Assembly (NCBI GenBank): GCA_900543485.1
Contig: UQRM01000001.1
Span: 121,937-185,936 of the forward strand
Reading direction: 5' to 3'
Length of the DNA: 64,000 nt
Source: an uncultured Eubacterium sp.
Lineage (GTDB): Bacteria > Bacillota > Clostridia > Peptostreptococcales > Anaerovoracaceae
Shown in pieces: positions 1-7,286 of this stretch. The notes under the pieces were generated by a model. It searched no databases. It saw nothing but the letters and a program-made list of their open reading frames with translations, and was not told the DNA's origin. Both the position numbers and the translations under genes were made by a program. Every line of letters begins with the position of its first letter. The stretch's first letter is position 1.

Positions 1-2
1 CG

Positions 3-71
3 GAGGATGTGTCCAGGATGAAAGTCAGCCAGGTAGAGAAGAACAGCGAGATCCTCAGTACAACTGAGTAG
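3..71 (+). CDS. 3' end of an upstream gene (partial)
   Basis: The first bases hold an open frame that enters from outside the window and stops at TAG (69-71). The visible tail is about 22 residues, hydrophilic, with MKVSQVEKNSEIL near the end. The other two forward frames also stop early, so the frame choice rests only on its natural-looking composition. No family can be named from so short a piece. Confidence 0.3.
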   Translation, partial: EDVSRMKVSQVEKNSEILSTTE

Positions 72-146
72 TGTACAGGAACGATCATGATCCCGGCTGT
101 ATGATCGTCGGTCGATCGCAGAGCCGGAAGTGTGGAGGAACAATAT

Positions 147-809
147 ATGGAAACGATAAAAGTGCTTGCGATAAATACCAGCCCTCGAAAAGGACGAAAC
201 ACGGAGCAGCTGCTGGATGAGATACTGGCAGGCTGCCGTTCCTTCGGAGATGAGGGAAGCCTTTCGGTGGAGACGAAGCTGACAGGCGTCTGTCAGGCAG
301 ACCCGGAGGATTTCAAGCTGTGCCGGGGCTGCTGGGCCTGTGCCAAGACGGGGAAATGTGTGTGCGGCGACGATTTCATCAAGAGGATCTACGACGATAT
401 CGCCCGATCTGATGTCGTCGTATGGGGCGTGCCGGTCTACTTCTACAGCGTGCCGGCTCAGTGTAAGGCTATAATGGACAGAGCGCTGGCATACATGCCC
501 GTGGGAAACGGTAAGGTATCAGCCACCGGACTGACCTGCGGCAGCGCCGGAGTGTTGAGCACGCTGCAGGCCATGCAGAGCTTCTATAGCTGTAACGACT
601 TCGTCGACACCGGATGGGTAGCTACTTACGGCAAGACGAAGGATAAAGAGAAGGGAAAAGAAGTAGCCTTTGATCTGGGACGCAAAGCCGTCAGGATGGC
701 AGCCATCCTCAAAGCTGCCAGGGAAAAGGCGGAAGAGGACGGAGACGAAGCACTGCTGAAAGACCTGGAGCATACCAACCACTTCGCTTACGGGACCCAT
801 ACCTTTTAA
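147..809 (+). CDS. NADPH-dependent FMN reductase / iron-sulfur flavoprotein
   Basis: A flavodoxin-fold protein of 220 residues. The N-terminus (VLAINTSPRKGRNTEQLL) has the strand and phosphate-binding loop that hold FMN. A compact cysteine cluster, C-x2-C-x2-C-x5-C (CRGCWACAKTGKC), is the type that carries a [4Fe-4S] cluster in Isf-like flavoproteins, which move electrons between ferredoxin and other acceptors. A second conserved stretch (WGVPVYFYSVPAQCKAIMDR) is typical of the family. I chose ATG 147 because GGAGG at 134-138 sits 8 nt upstream; a GTG at 132 in the same frame would place that site inside the gene. It is followed at once by a terminator, so it ends its transcription unit. The physiological partner is unknown. 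Confidence 0.85.
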   Translation: METIKVLAINTSPRKGRNTEQLLDEILAGCRSFGDEGSLSVETKLTGVCQADPEDFKLCRGCWACAKTGKCVCGDDFIKRIYDDIARSDVVVWGVPVYFYSVPAQCKAIMDRALAYMPVGNGKVSATGLTCGSAGVLSTLQAMQSFYSCNDFVDTGWVATYGKTKDKEKGKEVAFDLGRKAVRMAAILKAAREKAEEDGDEALLKDLEHTNHFAYGTHTF

Positions 810-830
810 GAACGATCGAATCGAATAATA

Positions 831-886
831 GGGGCTGTCGCACAGCTGACCAAATCAGGTCAGCTGCAGCGACAGCCCCATTTTTT
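831..886 (+). terminator. Rho-independent terminator
   Basis: A GGGGCTGTCGC arm and its complement GCGACAGCCCC enclose an inner stem (CAGCTGACC / GGTCAGCTG), and six T follow. It closes the flavoprotein gene. Confidence 0.9.
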
Positions 887-964
887 GTCTTGACCGTGGT
901 GCTCTCTGTTATGACAGTGACATATCATTCTTAAATATTTTTCTATATTTTTCCATGTAAATTA

Positions 965-993
965 TTGACATAAAGCCCGTGCTGTGCTATTTT
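965..993 (+). promoter_or_regulatory. Sigma-A promoter of the Rpn-like gene
   Basis: TTGACA at 965-970, 17 nt, then TATTTT at 988-993 with an extended -10 TG at 985-986. Transcription would begin near 1000. This lies downstream of an in-frame ATG at 979 and therefore supports a later start for the following gene. Confidence 0.75.
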
Positions 994-1062
994 TCAAATA
1001 TGGTAATATATTCCATATTGCGGCCGCGGATGCAGCAGTATATAATGAAAGGAGAATCGAAA

Positions 1063-1944
1063 TTGAAGATAGAAAAATGTGAATTGAAGGATCTCGATTT
1101 GCTGGACAGATTCCTGTTTGCAGAGGCCATCGAGGATCCTGAAACGATGGAATTGATATTGGAAATAATCCTGGGCAGGGAGGTCATTCTCAGACATCTT
1201 CCTCATGCGGAAAAAGAACAGAGACGATTCCTCTGGAGCAAGCAAGTGAAACTTGACGTATGGGCCAAGGATGTGGATGATGTTGTCTACGATACTGAGG
1301 TTCAGAAGCGAGACACCAAAGACTTACCGAAGAGAAGCAGACTTTACAACAGCATGATAGACAGCAATTTGTTGCCGCCGGGGACACTGAGCTACATTCC
1401 TCTCAACGATGTATACGTTATTATGATAATGCCTTTCGACTTGTTCGGTAAAGGACTGTATAAGTATACATTCAATATGAGGTGTAAGGAAGTGCCGGGT
1501 ATGGAGCTGGAGGATGGAGCCACCAGAATATTCCTCAACACGAGAGGGACGAATCCCGAGGGAGTAAGCGAAGAACTCATCGAGCTGCTGGAATACTTCG
1601 AGCACTCCACAGCTGAAACGGCAAGCAGAGCGGGAAGCGAGAGGATAGCGAGACTCCACGAGAAGATTTCCGATATCAAAGCCAGTGAAGAGATCGGGGT
1701 GAAGTTTATGAACGCGTGGGAAGAAAAGCTGCTGGACAGGCAGGACGGATATGAGGAAGGCCTGAAAGACGGTAAGGAAGAGGGGCTTTTAGCTGGTCGT
1801 AAGGAAGGACTCAAAGAAGGTCTGGCGGCCGGTGAAAAGAAAGGCCATAGGAAAATCGCTGCCAGGATGAAAGCCAAGGGCATGGATCTGACAGAGATTG
1901 CAGAGCTGACAGGACTTGAGATTTCACAGCTGGAGAAACTGTAA
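1063..1944 (+). CDS. Rpn family recombination-promoting nuclease / PD-(D/E)XK transposase-like
   Basis: A PD-(D/E)XK nuclease-fold protein of the Rpn/YhgA-like group. The core shows the acidic residue of KLDVWA followed by TEVQKR (E-x-Q), the usual catalytic arrangement, and the family-typical stretch LPKRSRLYNSMID. The C-terminus is a charged, glycine-rich helical repeat (EEGLKDGKEEG, RKEGLKEGL) that ends in a small helix-turn-helix-like segment (MDLTEIAELTGLEISQLEKL), as usual for the group. In the Rpn family such proteins promote RecA-independent recombination. The start is TTG 1063, with GGAG 8 nt upstream; ATG 1045 is in frame but has no ribosome site. It stands alone, convergent with the next cluster. 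Confidence 0.8.
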   Translation: MKIEKCELKDLDLLDRFLFAEAIEDPETMELILEIILGREVILRHLPHAEKEQRRFLWSKQVKLDVWAKDVDDVVYDTEVQKRDTKDLPKRSRLYNSMIDSNLLPPGTLSYIPLNDVYVIMIMPFDLFGKGLYKYTFNMRCKEVPGMELEDGATRIFLNTRGTNPEGVSEELIELLEYFEHSTAETASRAGSERIARLHEKISDIKASEEIGVKFMNAWEEKLLDRQDGYEEGLKDGKEEGLLAGRKEGLKEGLAAGEKKGHRKIAARMKAKGMDLTEIAELTGLEISQLEKL

Positions 1945-1982
1945 AACCATATTACAGTGGGGATTTATGCGGTTCTCGCAGT

Positions 1983-2483
1983 TCATTCCTCCACATACCA
2001 CTCTATAACGTTTATATTGCCTCCCGTGACCCTGGCCACCACGTGGAGGCTTTTTTCTGTGTAAAAGCTTCTGTCAGCTGTGTCAGCCACATCGGTTCCT
2101 GCCTCGATAGCCACACTGAAGGAGAAGACTCCGCCGTTGTGGGAGATAGTTATCTCATCGTCGCCGCTGTCGTATTTCAGCTCGCCGTTCTCATCGGTCA
2201 GGGAGACACCGTCGTCAGCTGCCAGGATCGCCAGAATTTCCGTGGCAGTGGTTTCAGCGGCGTAATACCTGGTACAGTCATCCGCGTTTTCGTTGGCGGC
2301 AGCCAGCTTTTCAGACGACGAACCGAAGACTGCCGCTGAGAAACAGGCCATGGCGAAAACGATGAACATGACGGCGATAGCCGCGACGATCAAAGTGATC
2401 GATGGCCTGACGGGCAGACTGTTGTCGATGAAACGATAAACTTTTTCCGATGAGGCTCCGCGTCTCCTGTAGTTGTGTCTCAC
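1983..2483 (-). CDS. Small single-pass membrane protein, third of a coupled cluster
   Basis: A 166-residue protein with a basic N-terminus, one membrane segment (SITLIVAAIAVMFIVFAMACFSAAVF, about residues 29-54) and an extracytoplasmic domain rich in acidic residues. Its GTG start overlaps the stop of the preceding gene by four bases (GTGA), which implies translational coupling. The two upstream genes have the same plan: short cytoplasmic tail, one membrane helix, and an external domain of about 110 residues. This resembles clusters of minor pilin-like proteins, but no prepilin peptidase site is obvious. I do not recognise a specific family; a role in a surface assembly is inference. Confidence 0.65.
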   Translation of the reverse strand: MRHNYRRRGASSEKVYRFIDNSLPVRPSITLIVAAIAVMFIVFAMACFSAAVFGSSSEKLAAANENADDCTRYYAAETTATEILAILAADDGVSLTDENGELKYDSGDDEITISHNGGVFSFSVAIEAGTDVADTADRSFYTEKSLHVVARVTGGNINVIEWYVEE

Positions 2484-2959
2484 TGCCGGCCACCCCCTCT
2501 CACCGGTGTTTTGAATGTAAGGTGATATATTTCCTGACCTGTCTCACTGCTCTGTACAGTTATATCGTACTGGTAACAAAAATCAGCCGTGCTCTTTTCT
2601 GCCACAGCCCTGTACGGACTGTTGGTCTGAGCCGCAGGCCGCAGATCGTCATCGTAATAGAAAGTCAAGGTGCTGTCCGTAGCATCATAGAGCTGATGGT
2701 CGTTCATCAGCTGGCCTGCCGCGTTCATGTTGCCGTTGGCAGCTTTCAGGGTTTCGGCGATCGATGTGGTCTCCGTCACGGCCCGGTTCAGCAGACGTGA
2801 GTCAGAGGAATTACGGTCGGCGTAGATGAACATGGTTATACAGGCCAGAAGAGCAGCGATAAAGAGGATGATGGCCGTCGCGCCGCACAGGAAGAAGACC
2901 GTCTTTTGAGATGGCCTTCGAAGTTTTACGTCAGCCAATATGCCATGTATCCTATTCAT
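2480..2959 (-). CDS. Small single-pass membrane protein, second of a coupled cluster
   Basis: 159 residues. A cytoplasmic segment of about 25 residues precedes one membrane helix (TVFFLCGATAIILFIAALLACITMFIY) and an external domain. The start ATG at 2959 is preceded by GGAGGAGG and overlaps the end of the upstream gene by eight bases; an in-frame ATG 18 bases earlier has no separate ribosome site. Its end overlaps the GTG of the next gene. It shares size and layout with both neighbours. Function unknown; it probably belongs to one membrane complex with them. Confidence 0.65.
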   Translation of the reverse strand: MNRIHGILADVKLRRPSQKTVFFLCGATAIILFIAALLACITMFIYADRNSSDSRLLNRAVTETTSIAETLKAANGNMNAAGQLMNDHQLYDATDSTLTFYYDDDLRPAAQTNSPYRAVAEKSTADFCYQYDITVQSSETGQEIYHLTFKTPVRGGGRQ

Positions 2960-3458
2960 CGGAACCACCTCCTCCATCGGCTATATAGACATTTACAGTG
3001 GAGCGTTCTCCTGCTTGGGTCACGATAGTGATCTCAAGGAGTCCATTTTGGAGGATCCTGAAAGCAGCTGATTTCAGAGCCATGACAGGTTCTCCTGATT
3101 CAGGAGAGACCGTTTTGCCTGCGTCGACGGAAGTCCGCATCAGCTGGCCGTCATAGACGAAATACCAGGTTTCACGGGCTGTCTTAGAAGCTTTTGATGT
3201 ATCGGAAATCACCAGGGCGGGGCGCTCTCCGCCAAGGGATGCTGTCCTCACATTGGAAAAGCTTTCGCATTCTCTGAGGCGGTCAGTGAAATAGGCAGCT
3301 GCGGTGCAGACCTCCTGTTGCCGTTCGTCAGCAGAGGAGTTTTCATAGACGCGGCTGCCCAGTAGAGCCAGGATCAGCGATACTGCCAGCACAGCGACAG
3401 CGAGGAATATGAGGACAATGATATCCATCTGTTTTTTCGACAGTTTTAAACTTTTCAT
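2952..3458 (-). CDS. Small membrane protein (DUF4860-like), first of a coupled cluster
   Basis: 168 residues with one N-terminal membrane helix (MDIIVLIFLAVAVLAVSLILALLG, about residues 11-34) and an external domain containing LVISDTSKASKTARETWYFVYDG. It resembles short DUF4860-type proteins of Clostridia; that family assignment is from memory and unsure. The start ATG (3458) has no Shine-Dalgarno sequence, but an extended -10 (TGGTATACT) ends only six bases before it, so the message may be leaderless. Longer frames exist upstream but are not protein-like. The region just upstream carries a regular inverted-repeat array (3489-3664). Confidence 0.6.
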   Translation of the reverse strand: MKSLKLSKKQMDIIVLIFLAVAVLAVSLILALLGSRVYENSSADERQQEVCTAAAYFTDRLRECESFSNVRTASLGGERPALVISDTSKASKTARETWYFVYDGQLMRTSVDAGKTVSPESGEPVMALKSAAFRILQNGLLEITIVTQAGERSTVNVYIADGGGGSDE

Positions 3459-3464
3459 GTGATT

Positions 3465-3473
3465 AGTATACCA
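3465..3473 (-). promoter_or_regulatory. Extended -10 element, possibly leaderless promoter
   Basis: On the minus strand TGGTATACT reads directly into the ATG at 3458. No good -35 is present at 16-18 nt; one arm of the GGTGCA array falls there instead. If used, the transcript would start at or beside the start codon. Confidence 0.4.
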
Positions 3474-3488
3474 TGTCCCAATGGCCAA

Positions 3489-3664
3489 TGCACCAATGAA
3501 CCGGATTTTGGCACGGGACATGGTGCAGTTTTTGAGCAATAATGGGGATTTTGCACCTAATGTGCGATAATTTCCAGGAGTTTTGGTGCATTGACAGGAA
3601 CAGAAAGCCTTGAAAAGCTGGAAAATGCACCATAGCAGCGTTATTACGGCTGTTTGTGGGTGCA
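3489..3664. repeat. Array of three 39-bp inverted-arm elements (TGCACC-N27-GGTGCA)
   Basis: TGCACC and GGTGCA alternate six times and form three elements at 3489-3527, 3552-3590 and 3626-3664. Each is exactly 39 bp with exactly 27 bp between the arms, while the centres are unrelated in sequence. The third has longer arms (AAAATGCACC / GGTGCATTTT). The array fills the 312-bp gap between the divergent membrane-protein cluster and the GNAT gene, and its left end reaches the minus-strand promoter. Confidence 0.7.
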
Positions 3665-3770
3665 TTTTGAAAATGACGAAGAGGGCGACCGAAGGAAAAT
3701 TTGTGGTTCGTATTGCGCCGGCCCTTCGGAATGGAGTATCATATGAGAAGAACAGCACAAGGGAGGAGAC

Positions 3771-4343
3771 ATGAGAAAGTACAGATTGCCTACGCTGGAG
3801 ACGGAACGTCTCATTTTGAGGATGTGGAACAAAAAAGACGCAGCAGACCTCTTTGCTTATGCGCAGAACCCTAACGTCGGTCCTATCGCCGGCTGGAAAC
3901 CACATGCCAGTCAGGCGGAGTCGAAATTCATAATAGTCAACGTTTTCCTGCAGAAGATGTCATGGGCCATAGTGGACAAGGCCACAGGAAAGCCTGTCGG
4001 AAGTATCAGCTTCGAAGAAGACAAATTCAGACCGGGGATGAACAGCAGAGAGCTGGGCTATTCCCTTTCGGAGGACTTCTGGGGCAGAGGAATAATGACT
4101 GAAGCGGCTGAGCGCGTCATAAGATATGCGTTTGAGACATTGGCGCTGGATTCCCTGGCTATAACCACAAGAAAGAGCAATGCCAGGAGCCAGCGGGTCA
4201 TAGAGAAGTGCGGATTCAGATACGAAGGTACCATGCGGAGGGCATACAGAATATACGACGGCACTGTTCACGATCTGCTGTGCTACTCCATGCTCCGGGA
4301 AGAGTACATGGAAAAGAGGGGAGGCGGCAGAGAGGATGTCTAA
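3771..4343 (+). CDS. GNAT family N-acetyltransferase (RimJ/RimL type)
   Basis: 190 residues. It opens with LETERLILRMW, the signature of RimJ/RimL-like acetyltransferases, and has the acetyl-CoA binding stretch ELGYSLSEDFWGRGIMTEA, then SNARSQRVIEKCGFRYEGTMR, where the asparagine and the 'SQRVIEKCGF' helix are conserved. Members acetylate N-termini of ribosomal proteins or small molecules; the substrate here cannot be told. GGAGGAG precedes ATG 3771. The last eight bases overlap the start of the ybaK-like gene, so the two are probably co-translated. Confidence 0.9.
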   Translation: MRKYRLPTLETERLILRMWNKKDAADLFAYAQNPNVGPIAGWKPHASQAESKFIIVNVFLQKMSWAIVDKATGKPVGSISFEEDKFRPGMNSRELGYSLSEDFWGRGIMTEAAERVIRYAFETLALDSLAITTRKSNARSQRVIEKCGFRYEGTMRRAYRIYDGTVHDLLCYSMLREEYMEKRGGGREDV

Positions 4344-4836
4344 GAAAAAGGAAAAGCACGGCCATAAGACCAATGCCATAAGAATGGTGGAGGCAGAAGG
4401 TATCCCATATAAAATGTACACCTATGACGCGCCGGATGGATTCCTGGACGGAGTGTCGGTAGCAAAGTCGCTGGGTCAGGATCTGGACAGGGTCTTCAAG
4501 ACGTTGGTGACAGAAGGAAGCAGCAGAGAGCATTACGTTTGCGTCATACCCGTGGCGAAAGAACTGGATCTCAAGAAAGCGGCGAAACACTTCGGGGAAA
4601 AGAAGGTGGAAATGCTGCCATCTAAAGAGCTGACCAGGGTCACGGGATATGTAAAGGGCGGCTGTTCTCCAGTCGGTATGAAGAAGCTGCTGCCGACGGC
4701 CATCGATGTTTCGGCAGCAGGCGGAGAGACGATCATCGTCAGTGGCGGCAAGGTGGGCCTTCAGATGGAGCTGGATCCGAAGCAGCTGAAGCAGGTCACG
4801 GGAGCGGAGTTCGTGGATCTGACGGTGGAACGGTAG
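4336..4836 (+). CDS. ybaK: Cys-tRNA(Pro)/Cys-tRNA(Cys) deacylase YbaK-like
   Basis: 166 residues of the YbaK/EbsC fold, an editing domain that hydrolyses cysteine mischarged onto tRNA-Pro. The early YDAPDGFLDGVSVAKSLGQDLDRVFKTLV block, the conserved lysine in VFKTLV, and TGYVKGGCSPVGMKKLLPT followed by SGGKVGLQMELDP match the family along its whole length. ATG 4336 overlaps the end of the GNAT gene. The inverted repeat at 5008-5067 may terminate this unit. Confidence 0.93.
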   Translation: MSKKKEKHGHKTNAIRMVEAEGIPYKMYTYDAPDGFLDGVSVAKSLGQDLDRVFKTLVTEGSSREHYVCVIPVAKELDLKKAAKHFGEKKVEMLPSKELTRVTGYVKGGCSPVGMKKLLPTAIDVSAAGGETIIVSGGKVGLQMELDPKQLKQVTGAEFVDLTVER

Positions 4837-5005
4837 CGGACGGCCAAAGCAAGGCTGATAGGCGGGCGTCCCGGATGCCGGTGTCTGAGTCAGCCGGCCC
4901 GGGAGGACACAAAAATACGTCGAAATACACGGAAAAAACTGTGTAGAAAAACAAAATAAAAAATATTTTTTTGTGAAAAAAACTAAAAAATTTAGCAAAA
5001 AACTA

Positions 5006-5034
5006 TTGACAGAAAGCCGTCATTAATGTAGTCT
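5006..5034 (+). promoter_or_regulatory. Sigma-A promoter of the 2-oxoacid:ferredoxin oxidoreductase operon
   Basis: TTGACA (5006-5011), 17 nt, TAGTCT (5029-5034). The start of transcription would be near 5041. The upstream 80 bases are very A/T rich with A-tracts, as in strong promoters with UP-like elements. An 11-bp inverted repeat has its left arm on the -35 and its right arm in the early transcript. Confidence 0.75.
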
Positions 5035-5067
5035 AGTACAAGGCGTCAAGAGGCTTTCTGTCTTTTT
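5008..5067 (+). terminator. Terminator-like inverted repeat that encloses a promoter
   Basis: GACAGAAAGCC (5008-5018) and GGCTTTCTGTC (5052-5062) are perfect 11-bp complements, and five T follow at 5063-5067. RNA coming from the ybaK gene would contain both arms and could terminate. RNA begun at the internal promoter (about 5041) has only the right arm and would escape. An operator role of the two DNA arms is an alternative. Confidence 0.55.
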
Positions 5068-5129
5068 GCGCTGTAAATACGGGAACCCACAAGGTTTACA
5101 TAAAACTAAAGTTACAGGAGCAGAGAAAA

Positions 5130-5720
5130 ATGGTGAAAAAACTAAATGAAGCGGTAGAGATAAGATGGCACGGCAGAGGCGGCCAGGGAGCCAAGACGGC
5201 ATGTCTGCTGCTGGCTGACGTAGCCTTCAGCTCAGGCAAGCACGTGCAAGGATTTCCCGAATACGGCCCCGAGCGAATGGGAGCGCCCATAACGGCATAT
5301 AACAGAATAACCGACGAGCACTGCAAGGTCCACTCCAACATATACACGCCCGATTATGTGGTGGTGGTCGATGAGACGCTGCTCAAGTCGGTAGATGTGA
5401 CCAGCGGACTGAAGGAGAGCGGCGCATTGATAATCAACAGCAGGAAGAGCCCGGAGGAGATCAGGAGGCTGACTGGCGGCTACAAGGGAAAGATCTGTGT
5501 GGTGGACGCGGAGAAGATATCCATGGAGACACTGGGAAAGAATTTCCCTAACACGCCGATGCTGGCGGCAGTGGTGAAAGTGAGCAATGTCATAGACAGT
5601 GAGAGATTCATAAAGGACATGAAGGAATCCTTCCAGCACAAGTTCGCCCATAAGGAGAACCTGATAGAGGGAAATATGAAAGCACTCACTAAGGCAATGG
5701 AAGAAGTAAAGGTAGGATAA
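5130..5720 (+). CDS. porG: 2-oxoacid:ferredoxin oxidoreductase, gamma subunit
   Basis: 196 residues. EIRWHGRGGQGAKTACLLLADVAF and FPEYGPERMGAPITAYNRI are the hallmarks of the gamma domain of pyruvate/2-ketoisovalerate ferredoxin oxidoreductases, which couple oxidative decarboxylation of a 2-oxoacid to ferredoxin reduction and acyl-CoA formation. It is the first gene of a gamma-delta-alpha-beta operon, the four-subunit layout known from archaea and Thermotoga. The substrate (pyruvate or a branched or other 2-oxoacid) cannot be settled by eye. ATG 5130 follows CAGGAG at 12 nt. It is cytoplasmic. Confidence 0.9.
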   Translation: MVKKLNEAVEIRWHGRGGQGAKTACLLLADVAFSSGKHVQGFPEYGPERMGAPITAYNRITDEHCKVHSNIYTPDYVVVVDETLLKSVDVTSGLKESGALIINSRKSPEEIRRLTGGYKGKICVVDAEKISMETLGKNFPNTPMLAAVVKVSNVIDSERFIKDMKESFQHKFAHKENLIEGNMKALTKAMEEVKVG

Positions 5721-5723
5721 AAG

Positions 5724-6029
5724 ATGAAGACCAGAGCGAAAGATATAGATGAGAAGATCACCTGGCAGGATATTACCACAGGCGCGGAGATATATGAGCC
5801 GGCTACGTCCCTTCTGGTGGAGACAGGCGACTGGCGCGTGATGATGCCGGTATTTAAGGAAGATAAGTGCAAACACTGTATGCTTTGCGTACCATTCTGC
5901 CCTGACAGCTCCATTCCCGTAAAGGACGGGAAACGGCTGGATTTTGATTTTAAGCATTGCAAAGGATGCGGCATATGCGTCAAGGTATGTCCATTCGATG
6001 CCATAGATTTTGTGAAGGAGGAGAAGTAG
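5724..6029 (+). CDS. porD: 2-oxoacid:ferredoxin oxidoreductase, delta subunit (2x[4Fe-4S])
   Basis: 101 residues, a small ferredoxin-like subunit. Two complete cluster motifs are visible: CKHCMLCVPFCPD and CKGCGICVKVCPFDA. They carry electrons from the thiamine site to external ferredoxin. It begins three bases after the gamma gene, and its stop is directly followed by the alpha start, so the four genes are one operon. Confidence 0.92.
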   Translation: MKTRAKDIDEKITWQDITTGAEIYEPATSLLVETGDWRVMMPVFKEDKCKHCMLCVPFCPDSSIPVKDGKRLDFDFKHCKGCGICVKVCPFDAIDFVKEEK

Positions 6030-7250
6030 ATGGCCAAGAGAGACAGGATGTCCGGCAATGAAGCCGTGGCGACAGCGATGAAACAGATAAATCCCGATGT
6101 TATGGGAGCTTTTCCTATCACGCCTTCCACGGAGATACCACAATACTATTCTCAATATATCGCTGACGGCGAAGTGGACACCGAGTTCGTGGCAGTGGAA
6201 TCGGAGCACAGCGCTATGTCAGTATGCATAGGAGCCTCCGCAGCGGGAGCCAGAGCCGTGACGGCCACATCGTCGGCAGGACTTGCATATATGTGGGAGC
6301 TTCTCTATGTGGCGGCATCGGCCAGACTGCCTATCACTATGGCAGTAGTGAACAGGGCGCTGACAGGGCCGATAAATATCAACAACGATCATTCTGACTC
6401 CATGGGAGCCAGAGATTCAGGATGGATACAGATATATGCCGAATCCAACCAGGAAGTATACGATAACTATATACAGGCCATGCCTATTTCCGAAGCCATC
6501 AGGCTGCCTATCATGATATGTCAGGACGGATTCATCACCAGCCATGGGGTTTCCAACATTGAACTGATGGAAGACGAGGAGGTAAAGGCATTCGTCGGTG
6601 AATATCATCCTGAAAATTACCTTCTCAAATCGGAAAACCCACTGGCTGTAGGACCTTACGGAATTTCTCCATATTACATGGAAGCTAAACGTTCGCAGGC
6701 TCAGGCCATGAAAGACGCCATGCCTATAATCATGGATGTGGCTAAAAGATTTGAAAAAGTCACCGGAAGAAAATACGGATTTTTTGAGGAGTACATGATG
6801 GACGACGCGGAAGTGGCTCTGGTGGTCATTGGTTCCAGCGCGGGAACAGGTAAGGAAGCGGTAGACAGGCTGAGGGCCGAGGGAAAGAAGGTAGGGCTCA
6901 TCAAACTGAGAGTTTTCAGGCCGTTCCCACGAGTGCCATTGGCTGAAGCCATGTGTAAAGTGAAAGCTGTGGCTATCATGGACAAGGCTGAGAGTTTTTC
7001 CAACAGCGGCGGCCCTCTTTTCAATGAAGCGCGAAGCTCGCTGTACGACCTGCCTAACAGACCGTACGCCATCAACTATATCTATGGCCTCGGCGGCAGG
7101 GATATCACCGTGGAAGATTTTTACGAGATATATAACGACCTGTTCATCATAAACGAGACCGACGATCCGGGAGATGTATACAGATACATCGGAGTAAGGG
7201 ATTCCAGGTACGGCGAGAGAGGTTTCGACCACAAGAGATACGAGGAATAG
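6030..7250 (+). CDS. porA: 2-oxoacid:ferredoxin oxidoreductase, alpha subunit
   Basis: 406 residues. GNEAVATAMKQINPDVMGAFPITPSTEIPQ is the family N-terminus, and EFVAVESEHSAMSVCIGASAAGARAVTATSSAGL is the conserved core that contacts thiamine diphosphate across the subunit interface. The C-terminal half (GLIKLRVFRPFPRVPLAEAM) is the transketolase-C-like domain. The length is normal for a separate alpha chain. The start lies immediately after the delta stop, behind GGAGGAG within the end of that gene. Confidence 0.93.
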   Translation: MAKRDRMSGNEAVATAMKQINPDVMGAFPITPSTEIPQYYSQYIADGEVDTEFVAVESEHSAMSVCIGASAAGARAVTATSSAGLAYMWELLYVAASARLPITMAVVNRALTGPININNDHSDSMGARDSGWIQIYAESNQEVYDNYIQAMPISEAIRLPIMICQDGFITSHGVSNIELMEDEEVKAFVGEYHPENYLLKSENPLAVGPYGISPYYMEAKRSQAQAMKDAMPIIMDVAKRFEKVTGRKYGFFEEYMMDDAEVALVVIGSSAGTGKEAVDRLRAEGKKVGLIKLRVFRPFPRVPLAEAMCKVKAVAIMDKAESFSNSGGPLFNEARSSLYDLPNRPYAINYIYGLGGRDITVEDFYEIYNDLFIINETDDPGDVYRYIGVRDSRYGERGFDHKRYEE

Positions 7251-7286
7251 AGGAAAGAGAAGAATGGAAAACAGGAGAATGAAGCC

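Noticed and set aside
132..146. GTG 132 as start of the iron-sulfur flavoprotein
   Set aside because: The GGAGG site lies inside this extension and at the right distance from ATG 147, and family members begin at the latter.
979..1062. ATG 979 as start of the Rpn-like gene
   Set aside because: It lies upstream of the predicted transcription start and overlaps the -10 of a good promoter; the extra residues do not fit the family.
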